Positions 23,582 through 35,949 of a stretch of DNA of 64,000 bases are shown here, piece after piece (positions within the stretch are counted from its first letter, which is position 1; the number at the start of each line of letters is the position of its first letter). Source of the DNA: Sympetrum striolatum (lineage: Eukaryota; Arthropoda; Insecta; Odonata; Libellulidae). Position numbers and translations under genes: made by a program. The DNA is taken from the NCBI GenBank assembly GCA_947579665.1, contig OX388347.1, forward strand, positions 24,916,562 to 24,980,561. The letters are read 5' to 3'. The notes below the pieces were generated by a model. It was not told where the DNA came from and did no database searches. It saw only the letters and a list, made by a program, of their open reading frames with translations.

Positions 23582-24364
23582 TGTGTGATAGTGGACGCTC
23601 TAACGTGAAAACTATTGGTCGTATCAACACCAAACTTCATATATAGTACTGTGGTGTGTGCTGTCAGAGTTGATTAGTTTTTGGAGTAAATCGGTCAACC
23701 GGAAGTCGAGCTTTATTCATTAAAGCTCCTTTCCGGTTTTCAAAATATCTCCATAAATATGATATATACGTATATTGTATTACTTATAAAAGTTTTCGAT
23801 AATGTAATTTACTATAACTTTTGTATTTAACATATTTTTGTATCACCGGTTGATTAGGAGTTATTCGTGAAACACTGATAAACCGGAAGAAGATGATTAT
23901 GTACTTTGTGGGCGCTCTAACATGAAAACTATTTGGCGGATCAACACCAAATTTCATATGTAGTACTTCAATTACAGTCGTTAGAGTTGATTAGTTTTTG
24001 GAGTAAATCGGTTAACCGGAAGTTGAGCTTCATTCTTCAAAGCTCATTTCCGGTTTTCAAAATATCTCCATAAATATGATATTTAGGTATATACTATTAT
24101 TTATAAATGTTTTAGAAAATACAATTTACAATAACTTTTGTATGAAACTTATTTTCGAATCACTGATTGTTTAGGAGTTATTCCTAAATTACTGATAAAC
24201 CGGAAGTTGCTGATTATGTACTTAGTGGGTGCTCTGGGCTCTATGGGCGAGAGGCCAGTTTCATCGATTTTCATCCAGCATGTCCCGAACAACATTATTT
24301 ATCATGTTTAGAGTTCGAAATTACTGTCGTAGATAAGTATTTACATCTTATATATGGAGAAAGT
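23401..24364. mobile_element. ~965-bp repeat with inverted ends, (GT)n core and two 317-bp tandem units
   Basis: The left edge TACTTTCTCCATATAC folds on itself with GTATAGAGAAAGTA (23401-23434). The right edge TATATGGAGAAAGT (24351-24364) is the inverted match of the left ACTTTCTCCATATA. A conserved-looking leader (TCGACTTCGAGATTTCAACG, 23451) leads into a (GT)n tract (23527-23588). Then come two diverged head-to-tail units of 317 bp (23596-23912, 23913-24229), and a third begins (GCTCT) and is cut off. Each unit carries AACCGGAAG twice and TTTCCGGTTTTCAAAATATC once. No transposase is present, so it is non-autonomous. The class is unknown to me, and target-site duplications are not obvious. 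Confidence 0.6.
23527..23588 (+). repeat. (GT)n microsatellite
   Basis: About 62 bases of GT repeat are interrupted by two GTAT units, near the start and near the end. The tract sits at a fixed-looking place inside the 23401-24364 element, directly after GGAATGATGTCT. It is therefore probably carried by the element rather than a local slippage product. Confidence 0.9.
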
Positions 24365-24369
24365 CATGT

Positions 24370-25050
24370 GCTGGCCACATCAGATTTTTTACATTCAGTT
24401 TGATTGAAATTATTACAGATAAAACTATCTTATTTTTCATTATAAAAACCTTAGTATCAGAAATTTACTAAGGTATATCAAGGATTATATTTACTTTCTC
24501 TATATGCTGTTAGCAACTATCCAATTTATCTCTAATCTTAAGAAACAAACTATTTCCCACTACACAATAAAGATCAGGATTATAGGATGCGCCGAATCCA
24601 TCAAACGGCATTGAATTCCACATTGCGCAAAGAGCTTAAGAGACCGTAAAATAATAGTATGATCTCTTTTGCTGCAGAATATGTTTCCCAACATTTGATG
24701 TTACCAGCTAGGATCGACAAGGTTCAAGAGAAGAAAGTTTGCTTGGTATTCATTAAACAAATTCTTTAATTAGATTTAAATTCTGACAATTTAATTGATA
24801 ACCAAACATATTTCCGTAATACCTTGTGGGTCTGCTGTACTACGTACTAATGGTTTGATGTTTTAAAATTATGACAGCGTTGGACTAAATTTGCGCCATT
24901 TCGTTTTTTTAATGTTTCATGTTACAATCCATTATGATGAATTTGAGAAGGAATATATTCAGGAAAAGGAAAACAGGATCTTTGGGTTCCTCAACTGTTC
25001 AATATGTATTGAAATGTTCTCATTATCATAAATGTGATGAAATTTTGCAA
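24370..25050. other. AT-rich DNA with a solo element-end motif
   Basis: TACTTTCTCTATAT at 24492-24505 nearly repeats the end motif of the 23401-24364 element and may mark a second, decayed end. Nothing else is supported. Confidence 0.4.
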
Positions 25051-25179
25051 TAGTTAAATTGTATTCAGGTGTATACTTTTGTGTCCAAGTTATCCAGACA
25101 GCCTTTTATGCAGTGGCTTTAGGTGGCGGAAAGAGAGAGGGAATAATCTACAATGGAAATCGTTTTTGGATCAACTCGT

Positions 25180-25930
25180 TCCAAACGCTTCCGCTTTCCC
25201 CTTTTCAAACATCATCCGGAGAATCCACGGTCCGGCGCGAACAAACCACAGAGAATAGGAATTAAAGTAGAATTCGCGCGACGAAATTTTTTGCGGGCCT
25301 TAAAATCTCAGCGATCATAACGTCCGGCGGGACATTTATCTTTCGTCGAGTGTGTCAAGCATGTGCGTGAGGAAGGTGCGTGTGCGTGCCTGCGTGTGGA
25401 CGTGTATGTGGTATCCGCTGTGGGACTCGCGAGCTGCGTCTAGATTTCGAACGGCAATGCACTCAGCATTTGAAAACACTTTGGGATTCCGAGTACACAA
25501 TGCTCCCCAGCGGGTGAATCAGTGGCGGAGGGAAGGCAGAAAGCCGGCAAACGGGGGATCATGACGGCGCCATGTTTAGCGTCAGCGGCTCGCGCGCGTT
25601 GGATTATGGGACTACGAAAGTGGAGGGAAAAGGGGAAATGATAGGCGGTAAAGCTATTCGGGGACAAAAGGGTGGATAAGTAACCTGGATTTAGACTCGC
25701 GTGTCGCGGACTGCGAAGGAAAAGGCGCCAATCCTCGCTGATTCAATCGCAGAGCGAGTTCGTTTTGTTTTTTTTGCGGCTGTTTTTTCGATTTCTGAAA
25801 CAAGATGGGAGGGAGGATTTGACCTCTTCTATTAGGTATTCCGGGCATTAGTTCTCGTATTTGTTTGGGTGGGCTTGGTGGGTCGCCTTCTCTATTACGG
25901 AAAGGCTCCTTTCTTGGTAGTTGATTCTTC
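25180..25930. other. CpG-rich block, candidate regulatory element
   Basis: CpG-dense sequence (GTCCGGCGCGAAC, ATTCGCGCGACG, AACGTCCGGCGGGAC, GGCTCGCGCGCGTTGG), with a GT/GC-alternating run at 25355-25415. Open frames of 70-94 codons on both strands show no family signature. GGCGCCATGTTT at 25566 resembles a YY1-type site. No exon boundary is convincing. Confidence 0.4.
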
Positions 25931-26939
25931 TCATTCATCGCAATGCTCAGTATTTATTTTTAAACATTCTGAGAAGATTTTTTGATATCTTATTGAGTTT
26001 TGAACTATTTTTGTCAGGCCGTTTTGATTTATTGCAACTTGATCATTGATTTACTCTATTATTATCTTAGTAGTATGGCATTAGGATTGTGATTACGTGG
26101 TTTTTTGATTAAATTATTAGGATAATCAATTCCTAATTGGTCTCTCAGGAATTGGAGAGTTTTTAAAAGATAATCCTCACTAACAATTATCAATAATTAC
26201 TCACGTGATTAAAAGTAACAAAAAGGATATTACATAATTTTCAAAAAAAAATATGAGGCTTTTAACGCAAAGTTGGTTTCATATCTTTTTTTAATGTTGC
26301 TGTCAAAATAATAAAGTGCTAAATACTATGCAAAAAATAACGTATAAAAATTAGGGTTTAGAGAAAAGTTTTAGGCATGATTTAACGGCAAGTATTAATC
26401 TAGAAGTTCATAATACTTTTGATGATAGAGACCGTTTATAAAGGAAATACTCATAGCATAGATAATTGCATCACTTTATTAAAAGAAAGCTAAGATTTAG
26501 GTGCTGGTAATGGATATAAAATGATTTTATATTTCAGAACAGATTTTGTACTTGTGTATCGTGTTAAGCTTGGGAATTCTCCGTAATTCTCATAAAAGTA
26601 TTTCGTAGAAATCTTTGATGTTATCAGTATTTTTTTCAATACAAAAAGAGAATAGGTTTAAACTAAGACTATACTTAATCATTGCTATACATTATTTTCC
26701 ATCGGGACCTTGCAGCCAGTTCTATTCTAACTAATTAAGGTAATTGCAAAATATATTTTCATTTAATATAAGTGAGTTTAATCAGTGTGGAACATTTGAG
26801 TTAATTTTTATGCTAGAATATATACTGTTTTCGTTTTTGTAAAAGGTGATGGACATAGATATCTTTTTCTAAAAGCATGCATAATTTTCAACCAAATTGT
26901 TTCTTCGCAGTAACATGTATGTCTAACTGCACATGAGCA

Positions 26940-27295
26940 GAACTTTAAAATGGAATCCGCCGGCGGAATACGCGTTTTACAAATGCTGAATTCCTCCGCA
27001 GAGTGTCTCTCTTTTGAACGACGCTAAAAGTATCGTGCGCAGGTGTTTTATCGATCAGCGCGTCGATCGCTAATAAATTAATGGCCGCCATTATTTTATT
27101 TCGAGTCGGGTTTTTCTTCCTCTGCCGCCCCTCCCCTTCTATAGAATGCAGCGCTCGCTACATCCACGTGAGGCGCAATCAGATGATTCGCGGTAAATGT
27201 CACCACTTGAGCTCTCTTATCTCGCACTCGGGAAGACTTTCTGCTCTAATCTGTCCGACAGAAGGGCTCCAAGGAATTCTGCTTAATTTTCTCTA
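26940..27295. other. Small CpG-rich islet with paired YY1/Pho-like sites
   Basis: The islet contains CCGCCGGCGGAATACGCG at 26958 and ATCAGCGCGTCGATCGC at 27054. AATGGC-C-GCCATT (27080-27092) places two GCCAT cores, the binding core of YY1/Pleiohomeotic, in inverted orientation around one base. An adjacent 71-codon frame that begins at this ATG is not recognised. A regulatory role is inferred only from motif and composition. Confidence 0.3.
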
Positions 27296-27299
27296 ATTT

Positions 27300-29155
27300 A
27301 TCTAATTGGACATAAGGGCGAGGACACTTTTTACGATGGGTAAGGCGTTTATTTTTAAAATTGAAAATCCTATTCACTGTCTATGCCTAATACTAATCCA
27401 GATATGGCTTAGGAATAGATAAAACCTCGTGCGTCGAATTTCAGGAAGAAAAATTTCGTGTTTTCGTTGCTGAAATTTTCTTATTTCACAGAAAAGTGGG
27501 CTCACATTGGAATAATTTTAATTTGAGGGATTAGAATTTACTACCCTAGGGACTACGTAGGCCAATTTGTTGCTTTCACATCCAGCTTTAAATTACTGCT
27601 TCAAATGCGATGGAACTGGTGAAAAAAATATTTTTTTCATACATGTACTAACTGAGTCCTTTTATTATTATTGTTATTATTATTATTAAAATTACCAAAA
27701 AATAAAAGAAGCTGAATAACAGATCTTACCCCAAATTAATTTTGCCACTGCTCGAGTCTTATTATCAAACTTCAAATCATATTTAATTAAATAACATACA
27801 TACATACGACTTAAGATAACTATCGTAATATCATAATACATATGCAATTCTTATTATTACATGGAATTAATTCAAGAGAGTCAGAAGCGGACTTTCTTTT
27901 CGTTGCATAGAAGTTGACAGGAATTAGAATAATTTAATTACTGAAAAATCCATGACAAGGATACGCCCATAGCAAAGTAAACTAATATAATTGACATACA
28001 TGAAATTTCATTGAAGAGATTTGGATTCGTATATCTAGCGATGGAAGGAGAATACAAAATAGATATAATGTTTGTGAGAGAAGCTAGAGTATTTTAAGAG
28101 ACTCAAAGCATTAATGAATGTTGATATTTATAAACACCTCTATGAAATCATATCTTCTCAGTTTTCACTATAAATTACATGGATTAAAAAAGTTAAAGAG
28201 TTAGACTGATTCAGAAGCAAGGGAGAAGATTTATTGACTGATTCTTGGAGTCTGAGAGAGGAAAGAAAGAAATCGCACGAGCACACCTCTGCCATATGAT
28301 CACCTCGTGCTGTTCTGCGAAAATATATGACTTAACTGTAGTGTATTGACGCTTGTGTTTAGCTGGATTAGAGCGTGAAGTACTTAGAATGTAACAGTTA
28401 ACTAAGAGCTTGAGGCATTTTCAGGTCTTCGGTAGCTCTCGCTTTGAATAGATGACCTCAATGATAAGAGACGGACACTAAATCATTACTTGTACTCACA
28501 ATGATCCGAATTCAAAGGGTTACAATCTCCTTATGTAATTTGCAATTGAGATCCATTAAGAGGTTGCTTGTTAGAAATACAGAAGATTTACAGTAGAGTA
28601 TACGCTTAATTCTATATGATGTGCCATATGTTGAATGGGGTACTTTTTGCATTCGGGAAAAATACATTCGCGGCACTTGATTTTTAAGCAGTATATTAAA
28701 AATGAAGCACTGCTGAATAATAATAATAAAGTGAAATTTTTTCGTCCTTTAGAATTATGGCATGAAAATATTTCGAATTTCTGAGACTTTCAATATTGAC
28801 TGAGAATTTCAATATATAAAAGTAATTTTTTTACTACTTCAACCTCAAAAATTTCAATCTCTTCAGAAAACCAAAATTAAATAAATAATTAAATAAATGT
28901 CGTTAGTTTGGGGAGACTATTAGGTCTACACTTCCATCTAGAATTAATGAAATCAAGAAAGATTTAGTACATATGCAATGATAAGGATTGCTAAAATGGG
29001 TTTAAATGGGTGGATATATAAATATTACCATTAACGAAGAAAAATTAAATTCTGGATTTAAAATAATAATGTAATATTTTTGTAAACATATCAGAGTAAA
29101 CATATACAGTAAAAAGCGAAGGAATCAGATCAATTTCATTAGAAAGCGATGAGAT
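27300..29155. other. AT-rich DNA with a short TTA microsatellite
   Basis: A TTA-repeat (TTATTATTATTGTTATTATT) lies at 27661-27690, and an AAT run at 28716-28730. No gene or transposon is recognised. Confidence 0.6.
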
Positions 29156-29164
29156 GCAAAAGGT

Positions 29165-29560
29165 TCGAATCAGATGAATTTGGAAATAAATGGGAATCTT
29201 TTTTCTCCGAAAGATAAAAGGGTGACGGAAGAAGAAGCATCTGTTGGGAAAAACATTGGGGGAAGTTTGGGTGAGAAAACGTTAGGATCGCGAAAGATGC
29301 CTCGAGGGTCGAGAATTGAGTGGATGGAGAAAAAGAAGGGTGTGACCAGCAATCTAAAAATATTTAGAGGGTTCGGAGGGGGTGTTTGAGAATGGGATCT
29401 TATAAAGAAATGAAAGAGGGGGAGCTGACGATTCTTACCGAGGAAGAAGATGGAAGGGCTTCGGTAGCGGAGTGAGTAATTGTGAAAAGGTGGGGGAGAA
29501 AAATGAGGCGAAAGAAGAGGGCAGATTCAAAACTTAATTGGAAGAGAAATTGGAAATAAA
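29165..29560 (+). repeat. Purine-rich tract
   Basis: The plus strand is A/G-rich for about 400 bases (GGGTGACGGAAGAAGAAGC, GGAGAAAAAGAAGGGTG). The open frame across it is Lys/Glu/Gly/Arg-rich, as the composition dictates. It is followed at 29690-29900 by a mixed GC-rich patch whose minus-strand frame begins with a run of Glu/Lys/Arg. No gene is called. Confidence 0.5.
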
Positions 29561-29999
29561 AAATAAACTCATTTGTTTTCCTTTCGTAATTTCAAATAAA
29601 ATCGCCGCTGAAATTCTCGTCCTTTCTTATTTTCTTCGCTTCCTTTGCCGATGAGAAAACTATTCCCGGGCTCTCTTGTGAGGAGTTCCTGAGTGGGTGG
29701 TCGGGGGCCCCCTTTTAGCGAGTGGGGGCGAGAAGGAGGCCAAAAGGGGACGAGACAGGCAAAACCTTTTTCCCTGTGATGAAGATGTTGTCTATCGGAA
29801 GGGGGCGGGGGACCAATCGCGCCTCTGCAAACACACGCACCTTCCCTTTTTCTCATTCTTCGCCGCCGCTTCTTCTTTTTCTCCTCTGACGGCGGTGCTG
29901 GCAACTACTATCGATCAAATCAAAACTTTGGTTATCAACAACTCTTTTCTTTTGAGGATCCGTTTTCCAGCGGCAAAAGTAATAATTTTGAACTCGCGG

Positions 30000-31745
30000 T
30001 GGAAATATACGAAAGAGTAATTACATCTGCACTGATAATATTTTTCTTCCCCGAGGGAAAAGTTCCTTAATTAATCTTTGGAAGAAAGAAATTACTTTTC
30101 CAATTTGATTAATAGTTCGCGACGACGTATCTGGGAATAATTTTATCTAGGAAAACTTCCCAAATGAAAAAAGCTCGCTATAATGAGAATTTTGAGGTAC
30201 TATCCTCTATCTAAAAAACACAGTAATGATGATACTACTTTTTCTATGTTCTAAAAATAACCTTTATTTATGGAACTAAGACAAAGTCGAGTTATCAATC
30301 TTGTGTTTTAAGATGAAGTTTCACAAATTCAATGCCCCTGGGAAAGATTTTTACTTTCGAAATCTATTCTTTTAATCTTCCAATTTTACTTTCATTGATT
30401 TGATTTACGTCTCGTCAATCATTCTTGGTCGATAAAGTTTGGTAATAACTTTTTTTTAATTTTTTAAAATTTAGTAGTGAGTTAATGAGTATTCTAAAAT
30501 TTTTGATTTTTATGGAAATCCTCAAAATAAGAAGAAAAAAATATAGTAATCTGGTTTTCCGTCAACTCTTGCTAACGTTATGAAACAAAAGTCAATAATA
30601 ATTAATTATTTACAAAACGCATGATTAACTTATATTTATTCATGTCTAGTTTTGGGAATGAAGTATTTTTATTGGAACTAGGTTTGGTACTCGTCTTAAG
30701 ATTCATAAATAATTATTTGTTATAACGGAGAAATTTGTTTCGTTCCTCTTTTTAGAAAAATCAACGAGCTTGATTAGAACCGTTATTTTTCTATAAATTT
30801 CTCCCATCCATACATTCTATCCCTTGCATCACCGTAAATAATAATTTTGAATTATTCCTCATTAAAACAGAAGATTATTCACAAAAGATCCGTGTTTAAG
30901 AGACTTGTCGCAAAGCAGCATAAGAAGTGGTTAAACCAGCTTCGCCTGAAAAAGTTTAAGTTAGTTTGCATGTACACGCGGAAGTAAAACACTCGCATAG
31001 ACCAAGATTAGCGAGGTGTTGAATATCAGAAGGTAAGAAACAAGCGCCTCTAATTGCATAATGATGGAAGAAAAAGTGGCTTGAGAGGATTTGTAAGTGG
31101 TAGAAGATGCTAAGGTGTTGGACATTGAGTAAGAAGGATAACGGGGGAGCTGAATCATCTGATAACAAATGCAGGCGGTCAGCATCTGAATAATAAAATG
31201 ATATATTCTGGGCATTAAGAGACGACTTTTGACCTAGCTAACGCGAATAGGCAATAATGGATGTTCCTAATTAACTCGATCCTAATTTGGAATTTGGAAT
31301 TACGAAACACGATTGAGGTCTTGTGCTTAGCGTCCATCTCTAACCGTACAAAGTTAATCTACGAATATTATTCACAACAAATAATGAGGAAATTATTCTG
31401 AAACGAGCTAAAAATAAAAACCATAAGCACATTACATGTGAGCTGCTAGATATCATAAGGATACAAAGATAAATAGATGTCTTTTATAACATCAAATACT
31501 TCTTTTTGAGCGTGAGGATAATTTGAGTAACACAACACTAGCTTTAAGCACTAAATTTTTATTTAAGGTACATTTTCTGACGTTCAAACTGATTCTATCT
31601 ACAACATTCTGAAATAGTAATAAGGCATTGTTATAGAACAGACACATCGTGATGCATGGAACCTAAAAGTATAATTACCTTACAATTCATCTAAGGAAAA
31701 AGCTTATAATCAAGTTGGAGGTTTGTAATGCATATAAATTAAGAT
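30000..31745. other. AT-rich non-coding DNA
   Basis: No coding, RNA or repeat feature is supported. Confidence 0.6.
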
Positions 31746-31752
31746 GTTAGCT

Positions 31753-31796
31753 AACTGTGATCCAGATTACATGGATCACAGTTGATCCATGTAATC
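31753..31796. repeat. Two overlapping, mutually exclusive hairpins
   Basis: AACTGTGATCC (31753-31763) is complementary to GGATCACAGTT (31773-31783), an 11-bp stem with a 9-base loop. GATTACATGGATCA (31765-31778) is complementary to TGATCCATGTAATC (31783-31796), a 14-bp stem with loop CAGT. The two share the GGATCA segment, so only one can form at a time. Both stems are perfect. Such nested inverted copies commonly arise by template switching during replication. Confidence 0.65.
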
Positions 31797-31799
31797 GTA

Positions 31800-34700
31800 T
31801 TAGCTTTTCATTTCAAGGATTTGATTAAGTAGCCAGATTTTGACAAATAGATGAAATCTATTTTGGAGAATCTAAGTGATAGGAAACTATGATAAAAGAA
31901 ATCTAAGTAGCGTAAGACTTGCATATATTCAACTAAATTATACCCAATAATTATACTTTGTAAGATATAATTTAATTCGTTAGATAAAGAAAAGGTCGGG
32001 TTGTAAATGCATCACGAAAGATTCCTCAACTTGTATGTATAAAAATGAAAATATTGGACAAAGCTGCCAGTACAGTCTCTAAAGCTGTTAGCCCAAGAGC
32101 TGGCTGTATTCCCAACCTCTCCATCATTACCAACGAAAGCTATGGAGAGCGAATGAGAATTTTTGACGGAAGGAGGTATACTAAAATATGCTTTCATTAC
32201 CTCCCACACTGAGTAAGGAAACTAATTGAGTTACATAAAACTAATAACATAATATCTTATGAATTACAATTTTCTGGCACTCTATCAGGCATGATTGGGA
32301 TAAATGACAGTTTAAACCATTACTCATGCACCAGTATCTTTCATATTGTCATAGCCACGAACAAAACCGGGAAAATATTAAATTATGCACTGATCTTCCT
32401 CCATTCTGTACCATAAGACAACTCTTCAGCAAATGGAAAAGACAAAGCAAGATCTTAGTAAAAAAACTGCTATTTAGTTAAGTCATGTGATAAAGTTATT
32501 CAGTAAATCCTAGGAGAATAGCATATGTAACTAATGTGATGCAAAATTCATTTCTGTACCACTCACCTTATAAAAAGAGGATACATTTAGTATATAATGA
32601 GAAATTATTTCTTATTTATTCAGTAATTGCAGAGAAACCACAGTTGATTAGTAAGGCACGGCATTTGAGGCCGGGAGAGTGCTGAATAAAAGGGATTGGG
32701 ACCACGTCGAAGGGATGTGCGGTAAGACGGACCGAAACGAATGTTGAAAGAAGCTGTGAAAAAAGTCCTTGGGAAGATGAGAGTCCTTGCTCTTTTCACC
32801 AGCAGGTAGAATAGTCACGACAGAGCAAAAAATGCTGATGGATTCCTCTAATTCCACTCTCAGCCTACTTTTCCTTCCGTCCTCTCATTTGCATCTTACC
32901 TGCATCATTATTCGTATATAATGCATGGACTAAGGCTGGGTAGGAATACCTTCACCAAATAGCCGTAAGCAACCCATTTGCTGTGAATTGCAGTTAAGCT
33001 AATAAAATCATAGGCAAGTCATTGCTTGCTGAAAAGGTAGCTACTATATCTGGAATAGGTGATATACGTAAATGTTAACTGGTTAACATTTAGTGCGAAC
33101 ATAAGTAAGAGGAATATTTAAGAATACTTAATTGAGTTATAAAATAATCACAATATTTTAAACTCAGTTAGTGGTATATGCTTTGGTTTCCAAGCAATAT
33201 AACGAGAGGAAATCAATATAATCTTGATTTTAACTACCATGATTACTTATTTTTGTAAATTCTATAGCATGTATCGTTCTAAATATATATTTTATGAAAG
33301 AGACTTTCCATTCAGACCCCCGCTAGACAAGGTTAGCACCCTATCCAAATCTCAAGGTAGTTAAGCAATGAAATTATCATACATTTTATTTATTTATTGG
33401 ATTGAAAGGAATGGCTCATAGAAATCATATAATCAAAAATCCTGAGCTAAAAGGGTTTAATTTTGGATTCATTTGGTTTCGATTATCATTGGAGAAATAT
33501 TCATATTTTCCTAAATGCTTAGGAAATTTCTTCGAAGAGTAATGCACAAGTATGTACTATATTAAAGATATTACAGATTCTTGACGTTCCTATTTTGATA
33601 TCTTTATCTATAGTTCACTTCTGAAAAAAGATCTTTGTAGTGAAATAAGCAATATAATAGATTTATACCCATAAGCTTTAATTTACTGTTGAACTTTCCA
33701 TGTAAATTGGGAGAGAGAAACTGCACGATACCAACATACCTCTTGAATTTCTGCTAGTCAAAACAAATTAGTTATCATTTTATCAGCTTAATTATCATTT
33801 CCTCATTCAATTACCCTTCGTCGTTTTTAACATTTCATTTACGTTCCGTAAACATGCTCTTTCGATGGAGGGTCGTTCTTCCCCTGTATTTTCATTTCTG
33901 GTCCGTCCATTTTATTTTATTTCTGCACTAAAATTCTCATTCACTGACATTATCTGGCCTCCCAATTTATTTATTTTTATCTGAATCATTTTAAATGTCC
34001 TACTCTTTCCCAAATTGACCATTACAAATTTGCTTCATACAAAAATGCTACTCATGCAGTAACATTATCCTCATTTGTTTGTGGTTACTTTGATTCGTAT
34101 GTCTTGCTTTGCTAGTGAGAAAATTATCCTATTTGATCGTTAATGTATGCCATTATTGATGTTGTGGCGGATAGGTATAGCTGAATGATTTTTAAGAAAC
34201 ATCGATTATTTTGATGGAGGATTAATATGAAGGGATTCACAGAATATCCGTTTGATACTGCTCCAAGTATTCTTGAACCAATAACTTGGTGGCACCAAAT
34301 TAGGTATCCAGATATAATTTACAGTAAAACATCACCAAGGGTTTGTTCATAGAACTAGATGAACTAAGGAAACAAAACTAAGAAAGGGTGTATGATATCC
34401 TATAATGTATAGAGGAATACACAATCCTTTATGTATTGCGGGAAGTTTCTTGGCGGATTATTTAGTGTAAACCATTTCCATAATTATGAATTTGAAACAC
34501 GAAATGGCTATCAGTAATTTATTTAAAGGAGGTACGGTAGCATATTTATTATCAGATACCCTATTATATTTTCCACTAAATCGCACTATGACCGTAACTA
34601 AAAATAAATGGAGCCGCAGAAGTATGACATTTAAAATGAAAACTTATTAAACGAATAAACTCAATGGAACGGCGATTCACTTGGATGTATTCTATGACGA

Positions 34701-35530
34701 GATGGTGAATAAAACAACCATTTTCAAAAACGAAGCTGGTATTATGGTATCAAAGCAATTTTTAAATAAAATAATAGCAGTTTCGTTATTGAGAAGGTTT
34801 TTTTTATTCACCATCTCTTATTAAACGTAACGGAAGACATAGAGTAAAGCCATAGAGGATTTCGAAACAAAGGTAGTATTTCCTTCAATGATGGTCATCT
34901 TAAGTTTTTCCTTTCTATCTATGGTTAATATATGAATCAATTCAATTCAGCAGAAAATGTTGTTTTAGTGGCGCTCGTCGGGTGATTTTTATTCAAAGCT
35001 TACTTTAGAAAATCTTTCTTTGTAACGATCTTTATTCCTACTTAGGTATTCAGTATTTGGCTTATTCTATTTTTGTCATTTCACAAACGAGGATTCTTTT
35101 CTCTAATTTATTAATTTATGATTTAATGCTTCTCATCAATGTCGCAAATTCTTACATTCGACGGTAAGCTTTGTTTTCCCACGAAGTTTGCCTAAAGGTG
35201 CATTTTTTTATCAGAACTATAAAAATATAATAATTTATAATATAAATGTTTAATTTTTCAGCCATAGTTTTAATAGAGCGCACAAATAAAACAAAAATTA
35301 GACTTTTCACAAGAATCCGCAATATATTCATTAAAATTTTCATCTTCGGTTCCATTTCCCTCTAAACAAACTCTTACTCTCTCCTGTATCTGTTTCACCT
35401 GGCATAATGAACTATATTTTAAGAGCAATTAAATTCGAAGCAAAATACTGCAATTTCTATTCCGTCCTCTCAATTAACAGGAAATCAGAGCGAATATTTC
35501 TCCTACTTTCTCAGCTCGCTTTCTAATGAA
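31800..35530. other. AT-rich non-coding DNA
   Basis: No gene, SINE or transposon is recognised in this 3.7-kb stretch. A minus-strand TTATAAG/GTGAGT juxtaposition at 32566/32567, with the short pyrimidine run CCTCTTTTT, is a weak splice-like site. Short frames at 32012-32209 and 32648-32857 have no recognisable domain. Confidence 0.5.
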
Positions 35531-35539
35531 TTCGCTTAC

Positions 35540-35935
35540 CCCAACCCTTTCCTTCACAGCCGCCCTCCTCTCATTAGCTCCACCCGTTTTTTCCCTTGGC
35601 CACTTCCCCTCCACTCTTGATGCCCCAGGGTCAAACACCCAGCTGCCGAGGCCTTAACCTTTGGTGCCTCTTGAAACGGTGTCCCATCGCTGGAGATTGC
35701 GTGTACCGTATTAACGGGCTTTTTTGCCCTCTCGTCAGAAACAATGCGCCCGAAAACCTTTTTCGGTTTTTTCCTCCTCGTCCAGGGGATGCGTTTCGGC
35801 GACGACCTTTGTGGATCGGGTGTCCTCGTTTTGTGTTGCACATGGGCAGTGCCTCGCATATGTTTAATGTGGAAGATGAGGTCTCGTCACGTGGTCTTAT
35901 AAGGCCACCAATAGCGATTCTTGATTCATTAAATT
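35540..35935. other. GC-richer patch with overlapping frames on both strands
   Basis: Both strands have 100-117-codon frames. The peptides are Arg/Pro/Ser-rich, share no domain with any family I know, and neither frame has recognisable splice boundaries. It could be a conserved non-coding element; the evidence is base composition only. Confidence 0.3.
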
Positions 35936-35949
35936 TCCAGGTTTCTTAA

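Noticed and set aside
23440..23640. Minus-strand frame with a long Thr-His repeat
   Set aside because: It is simply the translation of the (GT)n microsatellite.
32555..32582. Minus-strand acceptor/donor juxtaposition TTATAAG next to GTGAGT
   Set aside because: The donor is strong, but the acceptor is AAG with a short pyrimidine run, and it is on the opposite strand to the better sites.
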